Shown: piece by piece, positions 35,362 to 44,498 of the stretch
Numbering within the stretch: position 1 is the first letter of the stretch
Layout: each line of letters begins with the position of its first letter
Source of the DNA: SVQP01 sp045603085
GTDB taxonomy: Bacteria; Bacillota; Clostridia; Oscillospirales; CAG-272
Reading direction: 5' to 3'
Assembly: GCA_045603085.1 (NCBI GenBank)
Contig: JAZULL010000132.1
Location: 27,651-91,650, forward strand
DNA: 64,000 bases
Made by a program: the position numbers and the translations under genes
Notes under the pieces: model-generated
The model's input: only the letters and a program-made list of their open reading frames with translations
Told to the model about the DNA's origin: nothing
Databases searched by the model: none

Positions 35362-36926
35362 GCCGCGACACCTACGCTTTCTTTCAAATTCAGACCACCT
35401 TTAAGTACAAAGGTGATGGTTCCGTTATCGTCCGCCTTAATTCTTTCAACGATTGATGTAAAGAGGTTTTCATCAAAGGAAAGAATGGCGGGAGGATAAC
35501 TCTGCAACAGTTCTTTGAGGAATCGGAGATCTTCAATGTAGTGAGTATCCTCATCTTCACTAATCAGCTTCAAACGGCGGTTGCGGAGTGTTGTGATTCT
35601 GTTTTGCAGTTCCGCCGTTTGCTCTGCGTATGAGACCTCATCCATAATGTTCTTCGCACGAAATTTAGAGTACATATCGTTCTGTGACCAGAGCTTTGCG
35701 ATCTCCGCATCTATCTGTGCAATCTCTTGGCTACCCGAGACAAGCCTTGTGCGAATGTCGATGAGCTGTGTCAGCGTGTTATCGACAAGCAAGGTCTCAT
35801 ATTGGCGTAAGCGATTATACATTATAATAAAGGAAGAAAAGATCTCGCTTTCAAGGAGGTTCTTCCCTCCGCACTCATGCCCGGAATTACCTTTTCGGGA
35901 GCAGACCCAATAGGTAATACCGTTCTGCACTCTACGCTTATACGCCCATCCGCACTCATCGCAATAAATCATTCGGGTAAGCAAATACTGTTGCTTGGGG
36001 TTCTTTGGCGCATACTGTTCTCTCTCCTTGAGTCTCTGCTGCGCTACTTCAAAGACTTCTCTGCTGATAATGGCAGGGTGAGAGTTGGTAACATAGAACT
36101 TGTCCTTTTCTCCGTTGTTCTTGCGGTTACGCAAGGGTAAGATCTCGGGAGTAAAGGTCTTTTGGAGAAGTGCGTCACCGATATATTTTTCATTGGAGAG
36201 GATATATCGGATGTGCGCCTTGTTCCATTTACCTTCGCGCGAGGGTACGCCTTCACGGTTCAAGATTGCCGAGATCTGCCCCATTCCTTTCCCTGCGAGG
36301 TACATATCGAAGATACGGACAACGATTACCGCTTCTTCCTCAACAATGACAAGAGAACCGTTTTCAAGTCGATAACCGTATGGAGCGCAGTAGGTAATGA
36401 AGTTACCCTCCTCCATCTTCATTCGGTACGACATTGCCATTCTCTTGGAGAAGTTCAAGGAATCGTTTTGAGCAAAGGCGCTCTTGATATATAGGATCAT
36501 TTCAGAACTCATCGACCTTGTGTCGATCCTATCACTCTCAAAGTAAACGCTTGCTCCGTAGTCTGCGAGTTTTCGCACCGACTCCAAACATTCAAGAGAG
36601 TTTCTTGCGAAACGCTGAACGCTCTTAACATAGATACGGTCGATCTTGCCGAGCCTTGCATCGTTCAACATTCGCTTAAAATCGTCTCTTTTATCCAAGC
36701 TCGTTCCCGTTATGCCCTCATCGGCGTAAATATCGACAAGCTCCATCTTGTCTGATGTGCGGATGAAATCGGTGTAGTACCTCACTTGGTTCAGAAAGGA
36801 ATTAACTTGGTCGTCGGAATCGGTACTTACACGACAGTATGCCGCAACTCTTTGGACTCTCGCATTTGCGGAGTATTCCGCAAGCGGACGTATGATTTGT
36901 ACTTGTTTTTCTGTGGCTACATTCAT
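35358..36926 (-). CDS. Large serine recombinase (first of three)
   Basis: Encodes 522 aa from ATG 36926 (AAAGGAGG site). Catalytic domain: AAYCRVSTDSDDQVNS, YADEGITGTSLDKRDDF, VKSVQRFARNS. A recombinase domain (LAGKGMGQISAILNREGVPS), a zinc ribbon (CDECGWAYKRR...CSRKGNSGHEC) and a coiled coil follow. Its stop overlaps the start of the 290-aa paralogue (ATGA). With the 51-aa and MazF-like genes upstream it forms one operon. Confidence 0.9.
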   Translation of the reverse strand: MNVATEKQVQIIRPLAEYSANARVQRVAAYCRVSTDSDDQVNSFLNQVRYYTDFIRTSDKMELVDIYADEGITGTSLDKRDDFKRMLNDARLGKIDRIYVKSVQRFARNSLECLESVRKLADYGASVYFESDRIDTRSMSSEMILYIKSAFAQNDSLNFSKRMAMSYRMKMEEGNFITYCAPYGYRLENGSLVIVEEEAVIVVRIFDMYLAGKGMGQISAILNREGVPSREGKWNKAHIRYILSNEKYIGDALLQKTFTPEILPLRNRKNNGEKDKFYVTNSHPAIISREVFEVAQQRLKEREQYAPKNPKQQYLLTRMIYCDECGWAYKRRVQNGITYWVCSRKGNSGHECGGKNLLESEIFSSFIIMYNRLRQYETLLVDNTLTQLIDIRTRLVSGSQEIAQIDAEIAKLWSQNDMYSKFRAKNIMDEVSYAEQTAELQNRITTLRNRRLKLISEDEDTHYIEDLRFLKELLQSYPPAILSFDENLFTSIVERIKADDNGTITFVLKGGLNLKESVGVAA

Positions 36927-36992
36927 ATTCGTGTCGCCCTCCTTTCGACCATGATTATACTGATTTTTGAGAATCCCGCAAGGATGCGATTA

Positions 36993-37148
36993 TTATGCGA
37001 TTTCTACCGCTGTGCATCCCATTGTTTCTGCGTTTTTCTTGTTAAGTCTATCAATGACTTTTCGTTCTACCTTTCCCGATCTGAGCAATCTGCGAAGCAC
37101 ATCGACAGATGCGAGGTAGATCATTTGTTTTCTTACTGCTTCACTCAT
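36993..37148 (-). CDS. 51-aa helical protein of the recombinase operon
   Basis: ATG 37148 follows the stop of the MazF-like gene without a gap (TAA-ATG); a GGGGG stretch within that gene serves as ribosome site. The sequence is amphipathic and basic (LRRLLRSGKVERKVIDRLN), resembling SHOCT-like short helical proteins often seen before clostridial recombinases. It could be a recombinase accessory factor or an antitoxin-like partner of the MazF-like protein; the order (toxin first) makes the antitoxin idea weaker. Confidence 0.65.
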   Translation of the reverse strand: MSEAVRKQMIYLASVDVLRRLLRSGKVERKVIDRLNKKNAETMGCTAVEIA

Positions 37149-37496
37149 TTACTCTACCCCCATACTGGTTTTCAGTGCTTGATCGACAGCCGCCATCGAC
37201 TCTTTACTCGCCCGTCCAACGTAGTGGATGAGCCTTGACTTATCTACGGTTCGCACCTGCTCGGCAAGTACAATCGACCTCATAGGAAGATCACTACTCT
37301 CAATAGGAATATGCGTAGGCATAAACTTTTTCTTTTGACAGCGACTTGTAATGGCAAGCACTATAACCGTTGGGCTATGCGTGTTTCCTGCGTTATTTTG
37401 AATGACCAACACGGGGCGCTCTCCGCCCTGCTCTGACCCTACCACGGGATCGAGGTTAGCGATGTAAATCTCACCGCGTCTGATTTTTCTTTCCAT
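37149..37496 (-). CDS. MazF/PemK-family toxin-like protein
   Basis: Encodes 115 aa from ATG 37496 (AAAGGAGG, 9-bp spacing); the longer frame is ruled out by that site. The family pattern is clear: RRGEIYIANLDPVVGSEQGG, RPVLVIQNN, then VIVLAIT and SIVLAEQVRTVDKSRL. The catalytic Arg of the RPVLV strand and the Thr/Ser of the ITS loop are present. MazF-type proteins cleave mRNA. No classical MazE lies upstream, so it may be a standalone copy that is common in recombinase operons. Confidence 0.85.
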   Translation of the reverse strand: MERKIRRGEIYIANLDPVVGSEQGGERPVLVIQNNAGNTHSPTVIVLAITSRCQKKKFMPTHIPIESSDLPMRSIVLAEQVRTVDKSRLIHYVGRASKESMAAVDQALKTSMGVE

Positions 37497-37540
37497 AAAT
37501 ATGAACCTCCTTTGAATTGCCACAATCGGCTATGTATGAG

Positions 37541-37570
37541 GAGAACCGCCTCAATAATCGGGCGGTTCTC
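37541..37570. other. Hairpin in a 313-bp gene-free gap
   Basis: A perfect 10-bp stem (GAGAACCGCC 37541-37550 with 37561-37570) lies between the MazF-like gene and the 127-aa gene. No T tract follows on either strand. The rest of 37497-37809 shows no gene. Confidence 0.45.
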
Positions 37571-37809
37571 TTGTCATGAAATGAAAGGAATATACTGCTT
37601 CAGTTTCACATTCGAAGAGCAATTCAAGAGTGCTGTATTTGCTCCGAGGATGCTTTTGCGATACTAACTAGTACCTATGGTGCCCGTGCATGATTACACC
37701 GCAACACGCCCTAATCGAATCTGTAATTCTCTAATCCTCAAGATTCTTTTTTCAAACTATGCAAACGCGTCTTCGGTCAGCAGCGGGATAATTTATCCAA
37801 ACTTGAAAG

Positions 37810-38193
37810 TTACTTCACATTAGACTCCGCCCAGCAAGTAGCTTTGCTTCTCAAAACAAGATACAGAAGATAATCTCTAAATTCCTCGCAAATCTGCTGA
37901 TTGGTATTGATTCTGTAGCAAAACACAAGGAAGTAAAAGATCGCTTCTCTGTCATCACCGATACAAACCTCAATCTTGTTGCCTGCCTTTTCGCTTGTGT
38001 AAACGCAAGGCTTTCCGTTCAACCAACGGCGAATGTTCCGATCCTGATCCTTGAATATCTTTTCAAGTTTGCGCAGCGCCCACTTGCCGTTGTTGGTGAA
38101 TGTGATCTCTGCCTGCTCGTCAAGGTGGTTATGTTGCGCGTCGATTGCGTTCATTACCGCGTTCATGTAGTTGTTAAATGCTCTGAAGTTCAT
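37810..38193 (-). CDS. 127-aa mobile-element protein, unknown function
   Basis: The start is ATG 38193 (GGAGG, 8-bp spacing); the 150-codon frame runs into the preceding RNA-like region. It is helical and basic around IFKDQDRNIRRWLNGK, with a hydrophobic segment (AIFYFLVFCYRINTN) but no signal peptide. It lies between a candidate structured RNA and the recombinase operon. I recognise no family. Its place suggests a housekeeping gene of the mobile element. Confidence 0.6.
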   Translation of the reverse strand: MNFRAFNNYMNAVMNAIDAQHNHLDEQAEITFTNNGKWALRKLEKIFKDQDRNIRRWLNGKPCVYTSEKAGNKIEVCIGDDREAIFYFLVFCYRINTNQQICEEFRDYLLYLVLRSKATCWAESNVK

Positions 38194-38225
38194 TTTTCTT
38201 TCCTCCGTTTTTCTTTTGATAGCAT

Positions 38226-38592
38226 AATTAAATACCCACAACCATATGGTTCTTCCCATCAAAGGTACGGGTATGTATCCGAGCCGCCGCAGGCAGACCT
38301 ATGTGGAAATTGTTCTGCCGTTTTACCTTTGGCTCTTAACACACCTATTTGTCCTCGACACCCCAGTGTGACCGAACTATGTTCAGCGTAGGAAGTCATC
38401 AAGCGTCCGATTACGAGTCGGCTACATAGGAATCTCACCTCCCCCGGGTACTCCGCGGGCAGCGCCTTTCGGCTACTGAAGTATCATTATCCCTCACGTT
38501 TGTCATCGCCCTCTGTCGGTGGTAATCCGACTTCACTCAAAGTATCGTTTGATCGCTCCCTCCTTGAAGGGAGATCTTGGCGCACCTTTTGA
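38226..38592 (-). ncRNA. Candidate large structured RNA
   Basis: A GC-rich, gene-free stretch in an AT-rich area, with many complementary arms on the minus strand: CTCCCT/AGGGAG, GTCGG/CCGAC, GCC-GAAA-GGC, CCGA/TCGG, GAAC-ATA-GTTC, GGCAGA/TCTGCC, and a long-range CAAAGGTA/TACCTTTG. GAGCC and GGCTC just outside these would form a pseudoknot. The 5' end GTGCGCC recalls group II introns, but I find no domain V. It follows the stop of the HTH gene (38678) and precedes the 127-aa gene. Strand is chosen from neighbour direction and GNRA loop orientation. The family is not recognised. Confidence 0.5.
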
Positions 38593-38677
38593 GCTTGGCT
38601 TGTTTACTCATCGCAAAACTAACGTGGGTAAAGTGCTTAATGAATGGTATTCAATTGTCGTTTTTTCTGCTTCTCCT

Positions 38678-39010
38678 TTACTTACTGGCAATCGGATTGG
38701 AATACTTTTTGATGATGCCTTGTAAAATAGCAAGTTCCTCTCCTGCTACCGTTTCGGATAACCGCTTCAGCAAGTCGATCTGCACAGGACTCATGTATTT
38801 GAGACCGAGAGAATACCCCTCTGCAATCCGTACACCGCCGCCTGTGCCTCTCGACGTTTCAATGGGGTATGAACACATGAGGATCTGCAAATCGCGATCC
38901 ACGGTATTTTTTGACACTTTGAACTCCTGCATCAGTTTCGATCTCGTAGTTGATCTGACTTCACACAGATATTCAAGCATCAGCTGACGTCTTTCGGTCG
39001 CAGCCTGCAT
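38678..39010 (-). CDS. HTH (DeoR/WYL-type) transcriptional regulator
   Basis: Encodes 110 aa from ATG 39010 (AAAGGAGG, 9-bp spacing). The N terminus is a winged helix of HTH_11/DeoR type (RRQLMLEYLCEVRSTTRSKL then FKVSKNTVDRDLQIL), with the wing SRGTGGGVRI. No WYL effector domain follows, only a short helical tail. Such single-domain proteins regulate genes of clostridial integrative elements. It lies just upstream of the candidate structured RNA. Confidence 0.75.
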   Translation of the reverse strand: MQAATERRQLMLEYLCEVRSTTRSKLMQEFKVSKNTVDRDLQILMCSYPIETSRGTGGGVRIAEGYSLGLKYMSPVQIDLLKRLSETVAGEELAILQGIIKKYSNPIASK

Positions 39011-39214
39011 GTATTCACACCTCCTTTCTTTGCTTTGTGGCAATATTTTACAAGGACAACTCCCCACCTAATGGGGAGTTAGAAAAAACATTTTCGTTTT
39101 TTAGAGCTTTTTTGCGGTTATTGGCATTTTATCAGCTAAGCCAACTGAAATTCAATGAAATTTACTGAATTATACTGAAAATAACTGTTGATTGCGAACC
39201 AACGAAAACGAAAA

Positions 39215-39281
39215 GAAGCCGCCGACGCGACAGATCATCCTATGGATATTCCATAAGACTTTCTATCGTATCGGCGGCTTC
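39215..39281. other. Long stem-loop in a 433-bp gene-free gap
   Basis: GAAGCCGCCGA (39215-39225) pairs with 39271-39281 around an inner TATGGA/TCCATA hairpin. Nearby (39150-39188) ACTGAA occurs three times. I see no gene in 39011-39443. A replication or transfer origin is conceivable but unsupported. Confidence 0.4.
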
Positions 39282-39443
39282 ACATCATTGTTTTCGCAGT
39301 CCTGGCATTGCCAACCAATTGTAAAGTGAGATCCATCAGACGGCTTATGTAAGCTCTGTTTCGGCTCGGCGTCTTGAACTATTCACCTTTTCATATTCAA
39401 TTCAATAGATGTAACCGTTTGGCGTAAATTAAGACAGTATGTA

Positions 39444-39644
39444 TCATTCTTTCTCTTGCTTCTTTCCTTTCGGCACGATCAACTCTATCGTATTATGCCG
39501 ACGGCTATGGTGTGACCGTACCATCATGACTCGGCAATTATCACACCGAAAATGGTGTTCGCCATTCTCAAGCGTTTGCCCAATGTTTAAAGTTCCACAG
39601 TTCGGGCAATAGATCTGAATAATCGATAAATCTGTTTTTGACAT
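39444..39644 (-). CDS. 66-aa zinc-ribbon protein
   Basis: Starts at ATG 39644 (AGGAGG, 7-bp spacing). Two Cys pairs, YCPNCGTLN and FRCDNCRVM, form a zinc ribbon of the rubredoxin-knuckle type, followed by a His/Arg-rich segment and a Lys-rich tail that could bind nucleic acid. It is preceded by a terminator and a leader peptide, so its expression is probably attenuated. No partner is evident. Confidence 0.7.
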   Translation of the reverse strand: MSKTDLSIIQIYCPNCGTLNIGQTLENGEHHFRCDNCRVMMVRSHHSRRHNTIELIVPKGKKQEKE

Positions 39645-39680
39645 CTTTTTTCCTCCTGTAATTTCTAAAGCAAAAAAACA

Positions 39681-39720
39681 AGCCTAAAACACCTATTCGA
39701 ACAAATAAGTGTTTTAGGCT
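39681..39720 (-). terminator. Terminator in the leader of the zinc-ribbon gene (attenuator)
   Basis: A perfect 12-bp stem (AGCCTAAAACAC 39681-39692 with 39709-39720), followed on the minus strand by TGTTTTTTTG. It lies 36 bp upstream of the zinc-ribbon gene and 50 bp after the leader-peptide stop, with no other minus gene upstream. Confidence 0.75.
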
Positions 39721-39769
39721 GTATTTATGTATGTGTCACGAAGCGTGAGTTCACTCTCGAAAGTATAGA

Positions 39770-39820
39770 TTACCTCATACAGAGCAAGACTTTTTTTAAC
39801 CGCAGTTTGATTTTATTCAT
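39770..39820 (-). CDS. 16-aa basic leader peptide
   Basis: ATG 39820 has GGAGGA 7 bp upstream and the frame closes at TAA 39772-39770 (MNKIKLRLKKVLLCMR). The peptide is strongly basic and lies ahead of a TCACG/CGTGA hairpin and a terminator, the layout of ribosome-stalling attenuation seen with antibiotic-inducible genes. Coding is likely; the inducing condition is unknown. Confidence 0.6.
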   Translation of the reverse strand: MNKIKLRLKKVLLCMR

Positions 39821-39899
39821 ACTATAATCCTCCGTGCATAATGATAATGTGAACTATTTGTGTAAGTCAGTTGATGTGTCGTCTCCTTTAACTATTTCA

Positions 39900-39942
39900 A
39901 AGTGAACTGTATAATGTTGGCAAGTGAAATATTACTTCACTT
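39900..39942 (+). promoter_or_regulatory. Promoter and operator of the XRE-type regulator
   Basis: TATAAT at 39910-39915 sits between a half-site AAGTGAA (39900-39906) and the inverted repeat AAGTGAA-N7-TTCACTT (39922-39942). Placement over and just after the -10 suggests autorepression by the XRE protein. Confidence 0.6.
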
Positions 39943-39968
39943 TCAATATTAGAAAGGATAGCACCCAG

Positions 39969-40301
39969 ATGGAAAACAATTGCTTTAAGGAAATTGGTCT
40001 GGCTATTAAAGCCGAGAGAAAAAAGGCGGGGTTAACACGTGAACAGTTGGCTGAAACAATCCACGTATCCACAAGGTATTTGATTGCCATTGAAAATGAT
40101 GGGCAGGCTCCAAGTTTTCAAGTACTGTATATGCTTGTACGAACACTTAACATATCTATTGACCAGTATATACACGAGGATTCTTTACCTACTCAGAGCA
40201 CATTAAGACGAAATGTACTCGCTTTACTCGAGAAAATTGATGAAAATGATTTGGTTATTATAGAAAGCACAATATATGGTATAATGAGCAGGAGTAAATA
40301 A
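39969..40301 (+). CDS. XRE-family helix-turn-helix regulator
   Basis: Encodes 110 aa from ATG 39969 (AAAGGA, 10-bp spacing); the 125-codon frame has no site. A canonical HTH_3 domain covers residues ~7-63 (IKAERKKAGLTREQLAE, STRYLIAIENDGQAPSFQVL), followed by a short helical tail. It is one of two plus-strand genes in the window and faces the recombinase side divergently from the leader-peptide unit, so it may control both directions as a master repressor of the mobile element. Confidence 0.85.
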   Translation: MENNCFKEIGLAIKAERKKAGLTREQLAETIHVSTRYLIAIENDGQAPSFQVLYMLVRTLNISIDQYIHEDSLPTQSTLRRNVLALLEKIDENDLVIIESTIYGIMSRSK

Positions 40302-40571
40302 TTATTGATTCAACCAACCATTTATCAACGAAGTATCTCTCAGTAGCATGCAGGGGCTATACACCTCCATTTCAGCAGATTAACGAATCAAAAACGTCCC
40401 ACTGGCCAGGGGATAAAAAAGATCTTAGGTTTGAGACATTTTTACATTACACACCACATGAATGTACGCCGCATTATTTTATTGGGCAAATTCATTTCGC
40501 GCCCTATCACCTTAAGCCCCTTTTCACAATAAAACGTCTGCTGCACTTAATATTATTTATAGAACTTACCA

Positions 40572-42326
40572 TCAAGAGGCATTATCCTTAAACACTCTCA
40601 TATACAATATATTGGGAATGTCAAATCCATTTTCGCTTCTAATCCTCTTAGTGAATTTCACCTTGAACTTTTCGCTTGTAATTGTGTCAAATTTCACTGT
40701 AATAATCTGCCGGCCATCTAATTGCTTTAGAGTAGAAATGACCTTCCATCCTTCATCTACCCATGCTTCAATCTGAATCTCCGCCACTCTTCTCTCAACA
40801 TAGTGTTGAATAACAACTAAGGTGTCCACAATAGTGGGAATTTCAAAGTGAAGCTCCACAAATGGTTCCGGATCATTCACATCCGGACACCAAAAATTAT
40901 CCGCATGTTCTCCGAGGTTATCCGCCTTAATAAATGGAGGGGCAGTTGGATATGTTGTTGATGGTATATACTTAATGGTGCTCGACCAGCTTTTAACGAC
41001 ATACATCATGGCGTCTCCATCATCTTGCATTGGCAAAGACGGGTGCCAAATGCACTTTGAAACTTTTTGGTATATCGGATAATAGTACACATTCCCTGCG
41101 CGTGTATCATCAATCCGGATCGTGTTTTCATCAATAGTTAGTGTTCCCTTAAATATCCTATCACAAGCATACAATACAATCCCATCAATATAACAGCCAT
41201 CATTACAAAAAACAAAATCTCCGCATTGATCTGGCATCGCCTTTTGAATATTCTTGTGAGCAAAACTTTCACTCATGTGCAGTCCTGCCAACTCTCGCAA
41301 AATCTTTTTCAACACGCATCGCTCTTGCCCTATCAACTCATATAGCATCGATTGTAACTTGCGTGCCGTTTTCTCACTATAATTTATGTCATATAAGTTG
41401 TGATTCTCTGAAATTGATTTTTTCATGGCTAACAAACGGGCTTTTTCATATTTGTCAACAATTTGCTCATATTCATCTACACATTGACTAAAAACACTAA
41501 TATTAAAGTACGCGTATCTCGCGGTAATATATTTTAAGCGTTTAAGTATGTTCTTTTTGTTTTCACATACCATATGTAACACACGATAATCAAAACATCT
41601 CAGGTGTCTAGCCACCAATCCATCCGCAAGCAATTCGGTCACTTTCAATCCATAACAAGATAAATCATAATGATATTTGGAATCGACAATGTGTTCGCCT
41701 TTAAAAAAGTAAGCACCTTTATGCTTTCCTCTTCCTGTAGCATAATCATTTAATTCACTCACAAATGATTCTAACGAAAACTCACATGTTATATCATTGC
41801 GAACTTTGAAAATGCAAAATACATCGTCGTCATTAATATGCATATCAACTTCTGCAGCTTTTACCAAAGCTTGATGATATTCACTCATCACTACATCAGC
41901 ACTATATACGCCTCGCTCAATAGAAAAGCATTTACAATGATATACTGATCTTTTCGAATCACAGCCATAAACCAAAATTGGATGAATATCATGCTTTATT
42001 TCATAAAAAGGTGTAGCAGAAATATAATACTGATCCACCCAAGCATAGATATATTTATTCGAAGAAATGCATTCCGTGAAAAAATCTATTGTGTTGAAGC
42101 ACAGAGCTGTCGAATATGTAAACGTATCTATGTCCATTACCCCTGAATAAAAACATTTATAATCAGTATAATCATAAAACGAGGGATATTCATAGCGATA
42201 AAAAATATTTATAAAATTGTTCATGTACCACCCCTCTGTTTTCGGGCTAATAAACGGTATTAGCAATGGCAAAGAGTGATGTGTATATAGCGTCATATCG
42301 GCTTTATCATTAATTAATAATTTCAT
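40572..42326 (-). CDS. BtrH-like/discoidin-like protein of the RiPP cluster
   Basis: Encodes 584 aa from ATG 42326 (GAGGGGG, 10-bp spacing). Residues ~40-160 resemble the BtrH N-terminal (papain-like) domain seen in peptide biosynthesis loci: YIYAWVDQYYISATPFYEI, then HDIHPILVYGCD and the FSIERGVYSADVV strand. The expected N-terminal catalytic Cys is not obvious. The middle is helical. Residues ~455-580 form a galactose-binding/discoidin-like beta domain (VELHFEIPTIVDTLVVIQHY, EIQIEAWVDEGWKVI). There is no signal peptide. It lies beyond an IS66 relic from the other cluster genes; I infer it was part of the same operon. BtrH-type proteins transfer acyl groups from carrier proteins, which fits the ACP upstream. 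Confidence 0.55.
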   Translation of the reverse strand: MKLLINDKADMTLYTHHSLPLLIPFISPKTEGWYMNNFINIFYRYEYPSFYDYTDYKCFYSGVMDIDTFTYSTALCFNTIDFFTECISSNKYIYAWVDQYYISATPFYEIKHDIHPILVYGCDSKRSVYHCKCFSIERGVYSADVVMSEYHQALVKAAEVDMHINDDDVFCIFKVRNDITCEFSLESFVSELNDYATGRGKHKGAYFFKGEHIVDSKYHYDLSCYGLKVTELLADGLVARHLRCFDYRVLHMVCENKKNILKRLKYITARYAYFNISVFSQCVDEYEQIVDKYEKARLLAMKKSISENHNLYDINYSEKTARKLQSMLYELIGQERCVLKKILRELAGLHMSESFAHKNIQKAMPDQCGDFVFCNDGCYIDGIVLYACDRIFKGTLTIDENTIRIDDTRAGNVYYYPIYQKVSKCIWHPSLPMQDDGDAMMYVVKSWSSTIKYIPSTTYPTAPPFIKADNLGEHADNFWCPDVNDPEPFVELHFEIPTIVDTLVVIQHYVERRVAEIQIEAWVDEGWKVISTLKQLDGRQIITVKFDTITSEKFKVKFTKRIRSENGFDIPNILYMRVFKDNAS

Positions 42327-42750
42327 ATTTTGAATTCCCCCTCTTATACACAATTCAGTTACCTTGATTTAAGGAAATAATGATGCAAACGTAATAGTCT
42401 TGTTGTATAAACTTGATTTCATCCTCTTTAAATTGGTTTTTTATAGATACTACCAAAATCGAGGGCTGTAATTGACAATTGTAGTGACACAGCCCATTAG
42501 GATTTTTCCCTTACTATCATCTAACCGAATGACATATGCGCAACATTAGGGGTACACAACAAGTAGGATAAGGGGTAATTCCGTGTCAGGTTGATATCGA
42601 CACACGGCATGATTGGTTCAATACTGATCGATGCATTTTTTTGCCTCAACACATTTCAATTCACCACAAATTTGCGCATATACTACATCATCAACTTAGA
42701 AAAAACACATAGCCTTGCCTGTCTATTCGAAATGACAAATCTATATATAA
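42327..42750. other. Gap between IS66 relic and BtrH-like gene, no gene seen
   Basis: AT-rich with no frame carrying a ribosome site. It probably includes further decayed IS66 sequence. I find no clear promoter for the BtrH-like gene. Confidence 0.4.
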
Positions 42751-44075
42751 CTATTCACCCAAGCAAAGAGTTCTCTTCTCAAGATCGAAGAAAATCGCCT
42801 CAAAGGCAGAGAAGCCTTGCTTGCATGCGGTGGATAAATAGGCAAGTATGTCAAAGTACGCGACAGTCACCGGTTTGGTGCAGAAGCCCTTTGAGGCCTT
42901 CCATTTCGCCGTGGCAAAACGAATGTCCCACTCTGCTTGGTTGTTATCAAAGGGTACGGAAAAATCCTCCGCAAACAGGCAAATATTAGCCTTGAATTTA
43001 CGAAGACGATTCAAAAACGAACCCGTTTCGATTGCCCGTTTTTAGTTTGAGGAGGACATTCGAGATGTTCTTGGTATCCCTCATTCAGAATTGAGTCATA
43101 CTCCAGGGTAGGTCGCAGAATTTCAGAGTCCATTTATCTCCGTAATTCTCCTCAATTCCGTTCAGTTTCCGCAAGAAATGAACGCCAACAGAGGGCATGA
43201 CGGGACTGTTCGTACTTGAAAAATGAATCCCTCCGTCATGGATCACCATTCCCGTGAAGTACGGCATGCCCTTGCCTATTTGACTCCAGAGCCTCCTCTG
43301 AGCTCCTGTTTCGAGAATTAGGTGATTTTCCGTCAGATGCGCGATATGGAGCTAGTAAAGAGTCTTATACAGATGGAGGCTGGTCTCGTCGCAGTGACAA
43401 ACATCCAGATTGTTAACTTTTTCGTGAATTCGCCCAATATCCTCTTGGATGTTGTCATAGCAGCGACATACGAAATTGGCGATGGTTCCATCACTCATGG
43501 GAACCTTCAAAACATTCTTCAAAAGCTCGTGAGTGCGAGCCATACTCATCATGCCATGCACATAGAGAGTCATCGCCAAGGCGCCCCCCGACTGATGTAT
43601 TGAATGGTTGATTTAATTATGTATCTGCATGGTTCTAGTCATACAATACCCCAGGCGCATTAGGCATTACAATGCTGCGGCGGCATGAGCAATTGCCTTG
43701 CGGCTGATCTCTACGTCCACCTCGTACTTTGTTTGGATCTTTTTCGCATTTGCCAAGCATTTGGCCCGATGAGGGAACCCTGCACACCTGGTATAAAAGC
43801 AAAAAAATTTCTTCTGTGATACCTTCTTTTTTTGATCTGAGCTGTCCTTCCCCTGTGCCCCTTTTGTTCCCGCTGCTTTCTCAGAGGCTCTTAGGTGAGG
43901 GCTTCTTATATCCGTCCTCGACGGGTATTGAGAACGGTTCCCGCTATTACGGTTGATCTGCTCCAGCAATTCTTGGATGAGTCAGCTCTGCTCTTCAATC
44001 ATCTTTTAAAGCCTTTCATTTTGCCCCAGCAGATACTTCTTCAACTCTATCGCTTCTCCCCATCGTTTTCTTATC
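42751..44075 (-). pseudogene. Decayed IS66-family transposase
   Basis: Fragments in shifting minus frames follow IS66 TnpC order: N-terminal NSGNRSQYPSRTD (43.95 kb, the usual NSSNSSKPPS motif), the SDGTIANFVCRCYDNI and CHCDETSLHLY regions (43.35-43.58 kb), YFTGMVIHDG...LRKLNGIEENYGDKW (43.09-43.27 kb), and C-terminal VPFDNNQAEWDIRFAT...YLSTACKQGFSAFEA (42.75-43.01 kb). Stops and frameshifts separate the pieces. It sits between the ACP and BtrH-like genes of the RiPP cluster and may have cut their co-transcription. Confidence 0.8.
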
Positions 44076-44211
44076 TCTAATTTCACCACCTTTCGCTTTA
44101 AGCGTCAATATGACATCTTTTTTCAAACCGGCATCTTGACGGCTGAATAAGCTACATCTACAGTTTCTGTATTATTTATGAGGCATTCAATCGCTATACA
44201 ACCTCAAACGA

Positions 44212-44472
44212 TTAATTTGCATTAATATGGTCAACAAGAGCTATACAAAAGTCATTAAGCGTAAGATCCGTTATTGTTAATAACAGCTCATCTGGTACTT
44301 CGATTTGAAATTTTTCTTCAATCATAATAACAAATGTCACGTGAGATAGAGAGTCCGATAATAAATCAACCATTGCGAAATTGTCAATCACATCATTTGT
44401 TTCTGTACGCTGGATCAATTGGCTTATTTGTAACAGTTCAAATACAGCTTCTTTGCATGTAACCAACTCCAT
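44212..44472 (-). CDS. Acyl/peptidyl carrier protein of the RiPP cluster
   Basis: Encodes 86 aa from ATG 44472 (GGAGG, 10-bp spacing), 26 bp after the preceding transporter gene. The 4'-phosphopantetheine site DSL is present (Ser41 in LLSDSLSHVTF), followed by the helix II pattern FVIMIEEKFQIEVPDELL typical of carrier proteins. A carrier protein inside a ribosomal-peptide locus is unusual. Clostridial loci with a Cys-rich peptide, a CcpM-type radical SAM enzyme and an acyl-carrier-related protein have been catalogued (from memory, the TIGR04065-04069 set). Here the Ser is intact, so it may carry an acyl group for the peptide. Confidence 0.75.
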   Translation of the reverse strand: MELVTCKEAVFELLQISQLIQRTETNDVIDNFAMVDLLSDSLSHVTFVIMIEEKFQIEVPDELLLTITDLTLNDFCIALVDHINAN

Positions 44473-44498
44473 TTCCCTTTTCCCTCCAAATATTATAC

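Noticed and set aside
38226..38592. Group II intron
   Set aside because: A GTGCG-like start is present but no domain V hairpin and no reverse transcriptase are found.
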